From contig CAJHZI010000419.1 of NCBI GenBank assembly GCA_905160935.1, positions 619,501 through 683,500 of the forward strand: DNA of 64,000 nucleotides. The letters are read 5' to 3'. The notes under the pieces were generated by a model that did no database searches, was not told the origin of the DNA, and saw only the letters and a program-made list of their open reading frames with translations. How positions within the stretch are numbered: the stretch's first letter is position 1; each line of letters opens with the position of its first letter. Positions 21,801 to 31,700 of the stretch are shown in pieces. This DNA is from Enchytraeus crypticus. Its lineage: Eukaryota; Annelida; Clitellata; Enchytraeida; Enchytraeidae. The translations under genes and the position numbers were made by a program.

Positions 21801-24610
21801 TCGTTGGTGTGCTGTCAGTGTGTGCATGTGCTTGATAATCCGTCTGTCATTTTTAGATCTCTCAACATCCGTCTTCCTACTCTACTCGTGCTAATGGTTA
21901 AGTTGTTAGATTTAACTAATTGTTAATTTCATGTTGATTCAGCTGGTAGCACTATCTGTTGGATAAAATTTCTGTCGCTAAGACGTGTGCCTGATATTTA
22001 ATAGGCCCCGGGTTCATTACACTGCCAGTCCATATCTGATAGCACATTTTTTAGTAGTATTATTTAAGAAAACATAATACTAAGGACGCTAAGTACGGAT
22101 CTTACAATTAACGACATGTGCAGATTAGCAAGTATGTCGAAAACTGATATGCTTCTGCTTTAGTCTACAGTAACTGTATAAAATAGTAGACGTTAAGTTT
22201 CCCAATTGTGTGTATGAAGATACCTCCATACTAACGTAGAAGAAGACTTGATGTGCACAACTAGTTTTTTTGGTTGGTTTTAGGTTTATTTGTTTCTTTT
22301 ATTATATTATTGCGTGCGCTGTGCAATGACTGTGTGCTTTTTGCCACAGTATCGTAATAAAGATATAAAACTATTTAGTGTGTCGTTTATTTTGTGGCAC
22401 TGCTACTATTCTAGGTATGTTTGGCTCACCTGGTATACAGAGCATGCTGCAGCAGATGACCTCTAATCCTGAGCTCATGTCTAACCTTCTCTCTTCACCC
22501 TACATGCAGTCCATGCAGCAGACACTTGCCTCCAACCCTCAGCTAGCTCAACAGGTCTATCAGCACTTCTACATCAATAAATCAATAAGAATTTAACGTC
22601 CGGTTCCTCGCTATAAAACAATGTCAGGGACGTCATTACATAACTCCAACCCTCAGCTAGCTCAACAGGTCTCTCAGCACTTCTATATATGACATGTAAC
22701 TCTTTACCAGGCTGATTTGTTGATTGCTATATTTTCACTGCTTTTTTGTGTGAGGCTGTGTTGTGACTAATTAGCGCTGTTGTTGTTTGTTGCATCAGAT
22801 GATAGCTAACAACCCGCTATTCCGCAGCAACCCGGAGCTGCAGGCTCAAGCGCAGCAGATGATGCCATCGATGCTGGAGAGGATGCAGAGTCCTGAGATG
22901 CAGAGCGTCCTGTCCAATCCTCGAGCACTCCAGGCTCTCATGCAGATCCAGCAGGGCATGCAGCAGCTCCAGGTGGAGGCTCCGTCCCTAGCATCCGGGT
23001 ATGTATAAACAGTATTATGAATTAGTGATTTTCCTAAGGCATTTGATACTGTAAATCACACTTTTTAATAATCGCAACAATGATATTGTCATAGCATTAG
23101 TGGTTTTGTGTATATGTCGTTAACAGAAATTGACGAACTATTATTGCCTACTTGATTTAGTTTGGTCTTTCTCTCTCTGCTTTCTCTTCTCTCTCTCTTG
23201 CTCTCTCTCTCTCAATCTTTATCTAATTTGACTGAAAATATAGTTACGATAACATAGTGTATTCTATATGTAGTAGTATAGATATATGTTGGATGAAGCT
23301 CTTGGAGTTACTGTTAATTAACTTTGTTTTGCTATTGACAGCCTGGGAGGAATGGGACCCATGGTATTTCCACTCAACCCAGCAGCAGGTGGCGCCACCA
23401 CTGCTGGCACGACATCCGGCTCAGCCACTGCTACCAACACGGCACCGAGCACTGGCGGCTCTCAGAGCTCAGTCGGTGGAGTGGACGGAGTTAATCCAGA
23501 CATGAACATGATGGCTCAGATGTTACAGATGCTCGGGGGCGGGGCCGGGGGTCTGGGCGGTGGCCCTGACCTTCAGGTATGTTGAAGATCACCGGACTGG
23601 CACCATATAGGATCTTTTTCATTCTCTTCAGCACATGTTTTTACAAATCGATCGGAGTGAATCGATTTGTGGTGACATGTGAGAGGGGGACGTCCCTGAC
23701 ATCATCTTTGTATGAGGAAACGGACGTTATAACATTGTTATTATTATTAGTAGAAGAAGCGATGATAAAGAGAAAGTCACAACTAGAGCAGCTCTCTGCT
23801 ATGTGTATGTGTGTGTGTATGTATGTGTGTATGTATGTATGTGTGTATGTAGGGAGTTCAGCTAAGCCCTGAACAGAGGTACCAGTCACAACTAGAGCAG
23901 CTCTCTGCTATGTGTGTGTATGTATGTGTGTATGTATGTATGTGTGTATGTATGTGTGTATGTATGTATGTATGTGTGTATGTAGGGAGCTCAGCTAAGC
24001 CCTGAACAGAGGTACCAGTCACAACTAGAGCAGCTCTCTGCTATGGGCTTCTACAACCGTGAGGCTAATTTACAATGTATGTACCTCTCTCTATCTGTCT
24101 CTCTGCATGTCTCTTTGTCTATCTAGTCGTTCATTGTCTCTTCATGACTCTTGCCATGTTTATCGAGTCAGTGCACAGATCAGCCTGTCAGTGATGTGCT
24201 GCCTGAACAACACTGTCTCTATCATATGCATGTCACATGTTAATTAGAACTGGTCAAATTATTCTCTTCTCTGGCATTCGTTGGATATTAAATATAATGT
24301 TAGACTATCTTGTTGATGTTTATGTGTTTATGCGCAGGCCTGATTGCAATATTAAACATATGCTGTTTATGTGTTTACGCGCAGGCCTGATTGCAATGTT
24401 AAACATATTGTGTTATGTTTATGTGTTTACGCGCAGGCCTGATTGCAACATTAAACACGTTGTGTTTATGTTTATGTGTTTACGCGCAGGCCTGATTGCA
24501 ACATTAAACACGTTGTGTTTATGTTTATGTGTTTACGCGCAGGCCTGATTGCAACATTCGGAGACGTCAACGCAGCCATTGACAGACTTCTGCAGCAGCG
24601 ACAGCCTTGA
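14099..24610 (+). CDS. UBQLN: Ubiquilin (complete, 13 coding exons)
   Basis: Cytosolic shuttle factor that binds proteasomes through an N-terminal ubiquitin-like domain and ubiquitinated clients through a C-terminal UBA domain. Exons 14099-14251, 15179-15337, 15973-16173, 17134-17259, 18137-18187, 19147-19224, 20431-20536, 21478-21624, 22415-22554, 22799-22998, 23342-23576, 23986-24076 and 24543-24610 join without a frame break into 584 codons, close to the 589 of human UBQLN1. UBL: residues about 30-100 (ends ITVHLVIKQ). STI1-like repeats: [10 protein letters not shown] to RALSNLE and [10 protein letters not shown] to [26 protein letters not shown] to [10 protein letters not shown]. Eight exon-intron junctions carry tandem copies of themselves. 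It is transcribed toward ELOB, and two AATAAA signals follow (24709 and 25412). Confidence 0.96.
15179..15337 (+). CDS. UBQLN: Ubiquilin exon 2: rest of UBL
   Basis: [20 protein letters not shown], then [20 protein letters not shown] and [23 protein letters not shown] and VHLVIK are ubiquilin UBL hallmarks. Acceptor TGATGACAG, donor ACAG|GTGCGT. Confidence 0.95.
15326..15398 (+). repeat. Duplicate of exon 2 end and donor
   Basis: ACCCCACAG|GTGCGTTGTTAATCTAGCACGTTTAGTCTA is followed by a second ACCCCACAG|GTGCGTCGTTAAGCTAGC copy, period about 37 bp. Confidence 0.88.
15405..15525 (-). mobile_element. Diverged SINE-A copy
   Basis: GGATTTGAACCCTGCGCCTACTGATCGG and GCATGCCACTGGCTTAGCCC keep the family order but with many changes. 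This is an old copy. Confidence 0.55.
15805..15900 (+). mobile_element. SINE-D copy
   Basis: GACGTCCCTGACGTCATCCC, GATGAGGAAACATACGTTAA and a (TTA)n tail. The same order recurs at 23685, 29285 and 58385. Confidence 0.75.
15973..16173 (+). CDS. UBQLN: Ubiquilin exon 3: low-complexity linker
   Basis: [18 protein letters not shown] to [19 protein letters not shown], the Gly/Ser/Thr-rich linker between the UBL and the first STI1 region. Acceptor CATTACAG, donor GACAG|GTAAGC, both phase 0. Confidence 0.92.
16152..16340 (+). repeat. 60-bp tandem triplicate of exon 3 end and donor
   Basis: ATTGAACAAATGCAGCGACAG|GTAAGC plus 33 intronic nt repeats at 16153, 16213 and 16273, with a fragment at 16333. 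All three donors are identical. Confidence 0.97.
16345..16437 (-). mobile_element. Truncated SINE-A joined to a SINE-C fragment
   Basis: The SINE-A tail and B-box region stop at GAACCCCGCA and continue directly into SINE-C sequence (TTCCGGTTCTTCGCCATAAA, to about 16482). Confidence 0.7.
16766..17165 (+). repeat. Exon 4 acceptor and start copied 3 times upstream
   Basis: The true junction TTTAG|ATGATGTCTAACCCGG plus TATGATGCGGCAGATGATG recurs near 16766, 16995 and 17053-17115 with (GATGAT)n and ATCTTTGTCGTGTGTTTAG. Two upstream copies have G or C changes at the acceptor. A SINE-A sits inside the array. Confidence 0.92.
16835..16974 (-). mobile_element. SINE-A copy inside the exon 4 junction array
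   Basis: A near-consensus copy interrupts the array. Its 5' end forms a foldback (GCCACTGGCTCCAGCCAGTGGC). Confidence 0.85.
17134..17259 (+). CDS. UBQLN: Ubiquilin exon 4: STI1-like repeat
   Basis: [20 protein letters not shown], then [20 protein letters not shown] and ME. The NP-rich STI1 pattern is unmistakable. Phase 0 on both sides, donor GGAG|GTAACT. Confidence 0.96.
17438..17570 (+). mobile_element. SINE-A copy, plus orientation
   Basis: CAGCCAGTGGCAAAGTCTGT through GCGGGGTTCAAATCCAGGGC to CTGACGTTAACCTTAGC. Confidence 0.87.
17915..17985 (-). mobile_element. LINE 3' terminal coding fragment
   Basis: Minus-strand [20 protein letters not shown], then RHGT and stop, matches the extreme C-terminus of common non-LTR RT proteins (DR..WR......A). 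Confidence 0.65.
18137..18187 (+). CDS. UBQLN: Ubiquilin exon 5: 17-codon microexon
   Basis: [17 protein letters not shown], phase 0, acceptor ACTGCAG, donor ACAG|GTACCT. This is an exact fit to the conserved ubiquilin segment between the STI1 motifs. Confidence 0.95.
18197..18265 (+). repeat. (CT)n microsatellite at a donor
   Basis: Starts within 10 nt of the exon 5 donor and runs about 65 nt. Confidence 0.97.
18755..19165 (+). repeat. Exon 6 acceptor/start array fused to SINE-C tail sequence
   Basis: Units of about 80 bp read GTTTGCAGACTATGGAGATGGCGAGGAACC, then AGACGTTAAATTCTTATTGA and (TTGA)n. The first half is the exon 6 acceptor plus start (CAG|ACGATGGAGATGGTGAGGAACC). The second half is the SINE-C tail. 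Copies lie near 18820, 18900, 18980 and 19062, then the true junction. A SINE-C end lies at 18750. Confidence 0.9.
19147..19224 (+). CDS. UBQLN: Ubiquilin exon 6
   Basis: [20 protein letters not shown], then ALSNLE, the most conserved block after the first STI1 region. Acceptor GTGTGCAG, donor GGAG|GTATGT, phase 0. Confidence 0.96.
19690..20430 (+). repeat. 27-bp minisatellite with a decoy acceptor in each unit
   Basis: Roughly 27 units of GATGATTTTTGGTATGTAGA plus GAATGTA. Each contains TTTTTGGTATGTAG|AG, close to the real exon 7 acceptor TTTTTGGTATTGCTGTGTAG|AG at its end. Because 27 is a multiple of 3, long open frames occur on both strands. These are by-products. Confidence 0.93.
20431..20536 (+). 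CDS. UBQLN: Ubiquilin exon 7
   Basis: [20 protein letters not shown], then [15 protein letters not shown], the PGG...L.RMY.D.QEP motif of ubiquilins. Phase 0 start, phase 1 end at TTATCA|GTGAGT. Confidence 0.96.
20518..21300 (+). repeat. 45-bp repeat and higher-order array of exon 7 end and donor
   Basis: CCATTCGCTGCTCTTATCA|GTGAGT is repeated about 17 times with spacer TTATCAGCTGTATCTTATCA. Variants alternate (CACTGCTCATATCAGAGAGT, CCTGCTCTTATCAGTGAGT) in a block that itself repeats about every 270 bp. Confidence 0.93.
21340..21477 (+). repeat. Short GTGATGTGTGCTGAATATGA duplication
   Basis: Two copies of GTGATGTGTGCTGAATATGATATGTG lie just upstream of the exon 8 acceptor. Confidence 0.8.
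21478..21624 (+). CDS. UBQLN: Ubiquilin exon 8
   Basis: [20 protein letters not shown], then [25 protein letters not shown] is diagnostic of ubiquilin. It contains a short (CAG)5 run coding Q5. Phase 1 in and out. Confidence 0.95.
22415..22554 (+). CDS. UBQLN: Ubiquilin exon 9: second STI1 region
   Basis: [20 protein letters not shown], then [20 protein letters not shown] and NPQLAQQ. Acceptor TATTCTAG. The donor CAACAG|GTCTAT is weak but is the only one in phase. Confidence 0.95.
22529..22690 (+). repeat. Exon 9 end and donor duplicated around a SINE-C
   Basis: CTCCAACCCTCAGCTAGCTC with ACAG|GTCTATCAGCACTTCTA occurs at 22529 and again at about 22640. Between them is a SINE-C fragment (TTTAACGTCCGGTTCCTCGC). 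Confidence 0.92.
22799..22998 (+). CDS. UBQLN: Ubiquilin exon 10
   Basis: [20 protein letters not shown], then [20 protein letters not shown] and [17 protein letters not shown]. It matches the NNPLF..NP.LQ and NPRA.QAL.QIQQG motifs. Phase 0 to 2. Confidence 0.97.
23342..23576 (+). CDS. UBQLN: Ubiquilin exon 11: Gly/Ser/Thr-rich linker
   Basis: [18 protein letters not shown] to [18 protein letters not shown] and PDLQ. Linker between STI1 and UBA. Acceptor TTGACAG, donor TTCAG|GTATGT. Confidence 0.92.
23685..23755 (+). mobile_element. SINE-D copy
   Basis: GGGGGACGTCCCTGACATCA, ATGAGGAAACGGACGTTATA and a (TTA)n tail. Confidence 0.75.
23771..24060 (+). repeat. Exon 12 copied twice upstream with (GTAT)n
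   Basis: The unit is acceptor TATGTAG plus GGAGTTCAGCTAAGCCCTGA to CAGCTCTCTGCTATG, then (TGTGTATG)n. There is a partial copy at 23775, a full copy at about 23851-23913 and the real exon at 23986. The full copy has both an acceptor and a possible donor (CTAT|GTGTGT). Confidence 0.95.
23986..24076 (+). CDS. UBQLN: Ubiquilin exon 12: first part of UBA
   Basis: [20 protein letters not shown], then [10 protein letters not shown]. The MGF loop and NREANLQ are UBA hallmarks. Phase 0 to 1. Confidence 0.97.
24330..24560 (+). repeat. Exon 13 acceptor and start copied 4 times upstream
   Basis: The unit of 45-58 bp reads GTTTACGCGCAG|GCCTGATTGC, then AACATTAAACACGTTGTGTT and TATGTTTATGT. Four decoys precede the true acceptor at 24541, and every one keeps CGCAG|GCCTGATTGC. 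Confidence 0.96.
24543..24610 (+). CDS. UBQLN: Ubiquilin exon 13: end of UBA and stop
   Basis: [20 protein letters not shown], then P and TGA. It follows NLQ-C from the split codon, where the family usually has Ala. Confidence 0.97.
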
Positions 24611-26360
24611 TAACAACAACAGTTCCTACATTCTATCTAACGCTCTAAACATGTTCATATAAATCTATAAAAATAGCAAATTTATCGTCTATGCCGCGAA
24701 CAACCAGAAATAAACTAGAACGATTCTTTAAACACAACTCGTAATGATAAATGTTAAATGCTATAGACTTGTATGACTTGATGATCACCCTTCACACAGT
24801 TAACTTATAGATTTCTATTGTGTGGAACAAGTGGCAGCGGTAGGGTTTCTAACTGAACTGAGAATATACTTGTGTGTTAATCAGTCAGTTACAATAATAT
24901 TGATAGTCTAATTACTGATGTTGATTGAAATGTATCTGTAACGAAACTAATGTAATATGTTTTAACAACCATTGTCTCTGCGGATGAAAGCTTGCTAAGT
25001 GCTCGATTGATTGGTATGCAGCTGAATTGTAAATTTATTAATTCGGATTGAGCAATAGTGTCATCACTGATGTCCCTGACATTGCCTTATGGCGAAGAAC
25101 CGGACGTTAAAGTCATATTGAGTGATTGATTGATGTCTTACCAGTCAAACTAGGTCATACAAAAGAGGGCTGTTCTTCTAGTGAGAAATAACTGTTGAAC
25201 TGAGGATATGGAGAGTATTTACCGTTACCCATAAATATCAACGTGTGTCGTGTGATGGCAAATAGTGCAACTACCGTTTTATCTTAAGTTCAATTGAGCG
25301 ATCAAATTACTGAAAACAAGCTCGAAAATATTCCTAATGTATTTATGTGTTCTGTGTAAGAGTAGATTATTTTATGATATTTATGAGTACATTGGTCACG
25401 TGTTGCTGTGTAATAAAGTTATTTTAATGTAGACTTGACGTTGAGCCATTGATCAGTGGGGGACAAAGTAATGGTCGTCTCTTCGTGTCAGTGGGTGTTC
25501 GGTGAAAGAGCTCTGGTGTTGATATTTGCTTTAACTTTTATACAACTGACCTTTGCTTTTATGCTACAGTGAGACAGGATCTTGCTCTCTCTCTGCGTTC
25601 ATTTACTATTTGGTTCAAGTATATTTTCTCTCTGTGTTTGTCAGTTTCTCAATCTGCCACTGATAGTTTGGAGTATTTCATTTGCTAGGTTAACGACTGC
25701 CTGGTGTAGTGTGGTGTACTGAGATAATATTGCGTCATTTCATCAAGTTCTTCTATTCTAACATTGCTTGAATACACACAAATTCTAAGATGAAATTGAT
25801 TTACTGGTTCATACTAGTTAATAGTACTTGTACTCAGATGTTATTGCATAGTGCATGTTCTACGCATTTCTTTCAATCAAGACAGTACAAACAAATCTAA
25901 CACTATTAAATCAATATGGTAACGTTTTAACAGTCTCGTGAACAGTTCCATTGCCTGGTACTTCTTCAAGTTTATATCGTGTGTATTGTTATAAGAAGTT
26001 ATTAAGTATTTTAATACGTTTACAATATAGCAGGCTTGAGGTATATATTCCAACAAGGACAGTATGGTTTTAGCTTGCACGTACAGGAGAATAGAGTCTC
26101 TCAGCTAGATATTGTGTTCTATAACAACACCGAGCACTGTGATCAAGGACAAAGCCAATCTGATAAGCAAAAGGTTCATTAAATGGTGTGAATGCAAACA
26201 CCTGCAGTCAGCTGACCCTAATCCTACAGAACCAGGCAGCATTTACAACATCAACCTCAGTCTTTCTAAACTTTCTCTTATGTTTAATTTTAAACTAAAT
26301 CACACAACAATTATTCAAAACTTTCTTATACTATAAAAAAGCATCGAGATACGGCTAATT
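24611..26360 (+). other. Ubiquilin 3' flank, no gene seen
   Basis: AATAAA occurs at 24709 and 25412. The second is in the strong context TGTAATAAAGTTATT. A SINE-C copy lies at 25065-25135. The rest is unique AT-rich DNA without recognisable coding signal. Confidence 0.6.
25412..25417 (+). terminator. Candidate poly(A) signal for ubiquilin
   Basis: AATAAA about 800 nt after the stop codon, followed by a T-rich stretch. AATAAA at 24709 is an alternative. Confidence 0.45.
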
Positions 26361-26469
26361 TTATTAGTAAAGCTTAAATAGTAATTGTAACAGAATATGA
26401 ACAAATCCATAAGAAAACAGTAGAGTGATTTAGTGAATACATAAATCCATTCATTTAATTATATGAAAC

Positions 26470-26660
26470 ATTGAGATCATCACTGGCTGATCTCTTATCA
26501 TATCACTGGCTGATCTCTTATATCACTGGCTCATCTCTTATCATATCACTGGTTGATCTCTTTATCATATCACTGGCTGATCTCTTATCATATCACTGGC
26601 TGATCTCTGATCATTTCATTCGTCTTATCATTTAACTGGTTGATCTCTTATCATATCAGA
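26470..26660 (+). repeat. 23-bp minisatellite
   Basis: About eight units of TATCACTGGCTGATCTCTTA(TCA). Confidence 0.93.
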
Positions 26661-27226
26661 TACACCAATATACAATTTTTACTCTATCTGTTTCAATACT
26701 TACAATACAAAAAATCAACATTTCTACTTTCTCATCAGTTGTATTCTACCGTGGTGTCAGACCTATTACATAATAGATTCTGATTTGGGCTAGTCTCTTC
26801 ACTGATGGTGCCTTCTGGATATCAAACAAATGCTAGTCTAAAATGCACAACAAATTGTATTCTCTAGTGGAACATATACTAGAGGTTGATTGGTAATCCA
26901 GTCCGAGTTGATGAGATTAGAGCCACCGTGAGGAACCTTAGGTCCAGCGTCAGCCAATCAGAAAACAGTCGAGACAGTCAGGTAAACCAGTCGTTAGAAG
27001 TTAACGAGACTACACAATGCTAGAAAAGCTTAAATATCCTTGTTATAAATAATCAAAAAGTACCGCACTAGTAACAACTGTAAAGTCAAAACCACTGCAT
27101 GGTAAATTGAAATCAGTGCCAGTCCATTTTGTGTTAGAGATAATGTGGATTAGAGAGCATGTTTATAAACACACACACACACTGAAGAGAAGAGAGAGAT
27201 ATGTAGATACATATAAAGAACAACAT

Positions 27227-27229
<3 letters not shown>

Positions 27230-27264
<35 letters not shown>

Positions 27265-27381
27265 GGAGGCAAGAATCATTTGACTACTTTCTCATTTAGA
27301 ACCATCCAATTGCTGATGTGCCTTTAGGCAGCTATACTAATGTTAAGAGGGCTTTATTCTTTAGTTGTGAGATAATCATCG

Positions 27382-27430
<49 letters not shown>
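27230..27430 (+). repeat. Two (GA)n microsatellites in the ELOB 3' UTR region
   Basis: (GA)n at 27230-27258 and 27384-27429. Between them, at 27353-27358, is AATAAA on the minus strand, about 100 nt beyond the ELOB stop and a plausible poly(A) signal. Confidence 0.8.
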
Positions 27431-27431
<1 letters not shown>

Positions 27432-27459
27432 TGTTTTTCAATTGAAGACAGTTGATGTC

Positions 27460-27563
27460 TTAGTCCTGTATATGAGAGGTCGGCTCCTGTGGCTTCATGA
27501 CTTCTGGCAAATCTGGAGGAATAGACAGCGGCGTAATATCCAGTGCCTCAAATGGGCTGTCTC
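27460..27563 (-). CDS. ELOB: ELOB exon 4: C-terminus
   Basis: [20 protein letters not shown], then [14 protein letters not shown] and TAA. It matches the conserved C-terminal ..PFSSPPELPDVMKPQ block of ELOB. Acceptor ATTGCAG. Confidence 0.96.
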
Positions 27564-28734
27564 CTGCAATCAATTAATTCATCAATCAATCAATCAATTC
27601 ATCAATCAATCAATCAATTCATCAATCAATCATTTCATCAATTCATCAATGAAAGATTTTGAGGAATGGGTGGAGGGATAATATTTAGTTTAATCAGTAC
27701 TTCTAAGTAATTCTGTAATTAACTATAGACAATTAACAACCAAAAAGAACTAAATGAATATTATATATAAACAAAAATGACATAAATTTTCCTACAAAAA
27801 TCACCTCTAAGCGTCCAAGCACAAAATACTATGACGAGAAAATATATAAAGTCAATATACAGATCAATTACATTAGAAACATAAAGTCTAAATATTAAAA
27901 TACTCCCAAAAAACCACACTCACCCATATTCAACTCTTCTAAAGTCTAAACCACACTCACCCATATTCAACTCTTCTAAAGTCTAAACCACACTCACCCA
28001 TATTCAACTACTCTAAAGTCCAAACACTCTCAGTTAATGGAGTTCACATGTGAAGAACTGTTAATACAGAGCTCTCTAGTCTACAAACAGAGATCTAAAG
28101 CAGAGAATATAGACAACACTCTGACCATAAAATGTGAGAATGTATATAAAATATTGACTCAAGATTTACTGATAGCCAGACTCTAAATCCTGCTTACAAA
28201 GAACCTTACCTTAACTTACCTGCTTAAATGATTATTATTATCAGTCAAAATGAGCTTGTGGAATCAGACGACATCATAGAAGAAGTTAAATTGAAACAAA
28301 ACATGAAAGAAGGCTGGAGAAAAACCTATCCAATAATTTAAAAGGAAAGACAAACAAAACTTTTAAATATTTTTGAATATTAAGTAATAATTTTATCAAG
28401 AACAGAGATTTTAGAAAATTGTGTAAAGCTGACGTGTCTTGTCTAGCTGTTAGCATTAATGAATAACAGCAAAAATAACAACAGTGATAACAACAATGAC
28501 AGAAGCAACAACAAGCTACAAACCATCAGGTCTGAAGACAAGGCCTATAGCAGCGGGGGACTGAGCTTTGGCTGTGGAGCTGGTGAAGCCCACATCAGCC
28601 AACGTCTTCGCGTCCTCGTGCGCTTGAATGACCTAAGTAATCAATCAATCAATCAATAAATAATGTGGATTGTATTTATTTAAATACAAGCTGACCCAGC
28701 AGACTTTGTACCGCCTATCAACAATATCTATCTA

Positions 28735-28765
<31 letters not shown>

Positions 28766-31700
28766 CTCTATCTATCTATCTATCTCGATTTAAAAAATTA
28801 CACAATTTTTATCCTAAGAAACTTATACAATTTATCAAACTTTTCAAAATAAAAGTGACCCGAGCCAGAATCGAACCCCGGACCACATGATCTAAAGCCT
28901 AGCACCTATACCACTGAGCAGTCACATGCTTCCGTTTGAAGCATATTGAATAGATGATGTCAACATATCATATTAGAGAATCGTAATCTACATAAATGTA
29001 AGTCACTCGACAGACGGAAGCATGTTATAATTTTGACCTGTTTAGATTTAAATAATTTTTTGGTCAGCAGCATATTGCTTTTTAAATATTTTATTGGATA
29101 TTATGCAGGGGCTGCTGGAGACGAATCCAAAATGTCCGAGATCATTAAAATCTGTCCAGCCGTTCTTGAGTTATAAGATCCATTTCGAACATGACTTTGT
29201 TTTATATCTATAGATTTACACCAACAATATTTAAATATATATTTACATTTATTTTCCTTAATGTCCAAAAGTATTCCCTCTTTTTTACGTCCCTGACATC
29301 ATCCCCGGATAAGGAAACTGACGTTAAACCTTTATTATTATTATTATTATTATTTCAGTTACTTCCTTCATTCATTGCACTTCTAAATATTTTAAATAAT
29401 TAATATTTTAATAACTTCTGTCTCATACCAGGACCATCATGATTCTATGTGCTGATAATGTGCGTGTGTGAAGTGACGTTACAACTAAGTCTAGGACTTT
29501 CGTGTTCTATGAAGCGGCAGGTTCAAGCAAATATTCCTGCTCATAATCTGCACTGAAGATCAGTACGAGCAATACAGTGATCAACTGTCAATCCTGTCAC
29601 CAGCTAGCACTAAACTCTAATGTGGTCTTTAACTTAAATATGATTTCTGAGGTGATTTGTCATTGCCTTCCTCAGTTTCCTAGCTAGTTGCCTCATGCGA
29701 GGCTTTAAATGATTTATTCTGAAATAGCTCGGACGATACACGGGGAAAATTTGGTCTTCTTGGAATGGATAATAAGTTTTAGAAGTTTAATCAATCGAAG
29801 CACAACTAGAGAAGAAAAATACATTTAATATATTCACCTAACAATATAAACTCTTTACTGTGATATCTCGCTCGTCAAAACCAGTATAAATAGAATTATT
29901 TATCTATATAACAAGTAGAGATTGATAGAGATAGGAGATTTTGCCCACCACATCATCCCTGTAGAGTCTCATGTCCTCGACGGGTTTCTTTGTTATGCCA
30001 CGAATCATCTTCTTCAACTCCAGCACCGTGGTCGTCTCCTTAGCATCTATGAAGTACGTCGTCTTCTTGCGGCGAATCATTAAAAATACGTCCTACAACA
30101 CAATACATATGTCTCCTAGACATCTTACAAGCAATACAATGCAATGCCTCCTAGACATCATATCACAGGACATGCAATATGATACAACACAATACATATG
30201 TCTCCTAGACATCTTACATGCAATACAATGCAATGTCTCCCAGACATCATATCATACAACATGCAATACAATACAATACATATGCCTCCTAGACATCATA
30301 TCACAGAACATGCAATACAATACAATACAATACACATGTCTCCTAGACATCATATCATAGAACATGCAATACAATACAATACATATGTCTCCTAGACATC
30401 ATATCACAGGACATGCAATACAATACAATACAATACATATGTCTCTTAGACATCTTACATGCAGTACAATACATATGTCTCCTAGACATCCTATCACAGA
30501 ACGTGCAATACAATACAATACATATGTCTCCTAGACATCATATCATAGAACATGCAATACAATACAATACAATACATATGTCTCCTAGACATCATATCAT
30601 AGAACAAGCAATACAATACAATACATATGTCTTCTAGACATCATATCATAGAACATGCAATACAATACAATACATATGTCTCCTAGACATCTTACATGCA
30701 ATACAGTGCAATGTCTCCTAGACATCATATCACAGGACATGCAATATAATACAATACATAGTCTCCGGCATCGTATCACAGAACATTATAAAATACAAGA
30801 AATACAATACAACACCTGTAGTAAAATATAAATACATCACCTGCATCATATCACAGAACATGCAATACAATACAATAAAATATACATACATTGTCTCTTA
30901 CATCATATCATAGAACATGATACAATAAAATAAAAGCAATGCAATACAGTAAAATATAGATACGTAGTTTCCTACATCGTATCACAAAACATGATACAAT
31001 ACAATACAACTCAAGCAATACAATATAAATACATATAAAATATAAATATATATAAATACAATAAAATATAAATACATAGTCTCCTGCATCATATCAAGTA
31101 ATGAGTCTCTTACAATGCAAGAATGTCCATTCAATTTACCAGTCTTGACTTTTGGCGTAACATTAAACTATTTGATACAGTTCACTGCTGAATCTTAAAC
31201 AAAAAAAACTGAATTAAGTTATCTTCAATATTTGACACAATACACTGAAGATAGTTATCTTCATTAGTGGTAGCATTAAAATTCAACGCTTCAACGGCAA
31301 CGATTACTAATAATCATGGAGAGGAATGGAGGAAATAACGAAAACTACAAAAAACAGCAACTAAGGACAGAAACTAGGTAGCACATGCAGTGTTGTGTGT
31401 GAGTATACAAATGAAAAAATCAGGGTATACCTAAGGCACAAAGCACTTATAAGGACTCTAAAATATAAATGCTTAGAAATAGGATAGCAATGTAGCAAAT
31501 CAAAACCTCCACTAAACACGGAAAGAGAGTTAATTTAGAGTAAAATTAGAACTTTCATAACAAGGAATAATAAATTAGGTGATAGAGAAGGTTTAGAAAA
31601 ATGCCAAACGAAACGACTTATTAAATTAAAATCCTGCTACAATTCTTGTATAATCTTTAGCACTAATTTACTTATAACACTATGAATTACTACAACAAAG

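Noticed and set aside
25877..26336. Small ORFs (67-74 residues) between ubiquilin and ELOB
   Set aside because: No recognisable motif or splice context. They lie where the two 3' ends converge.
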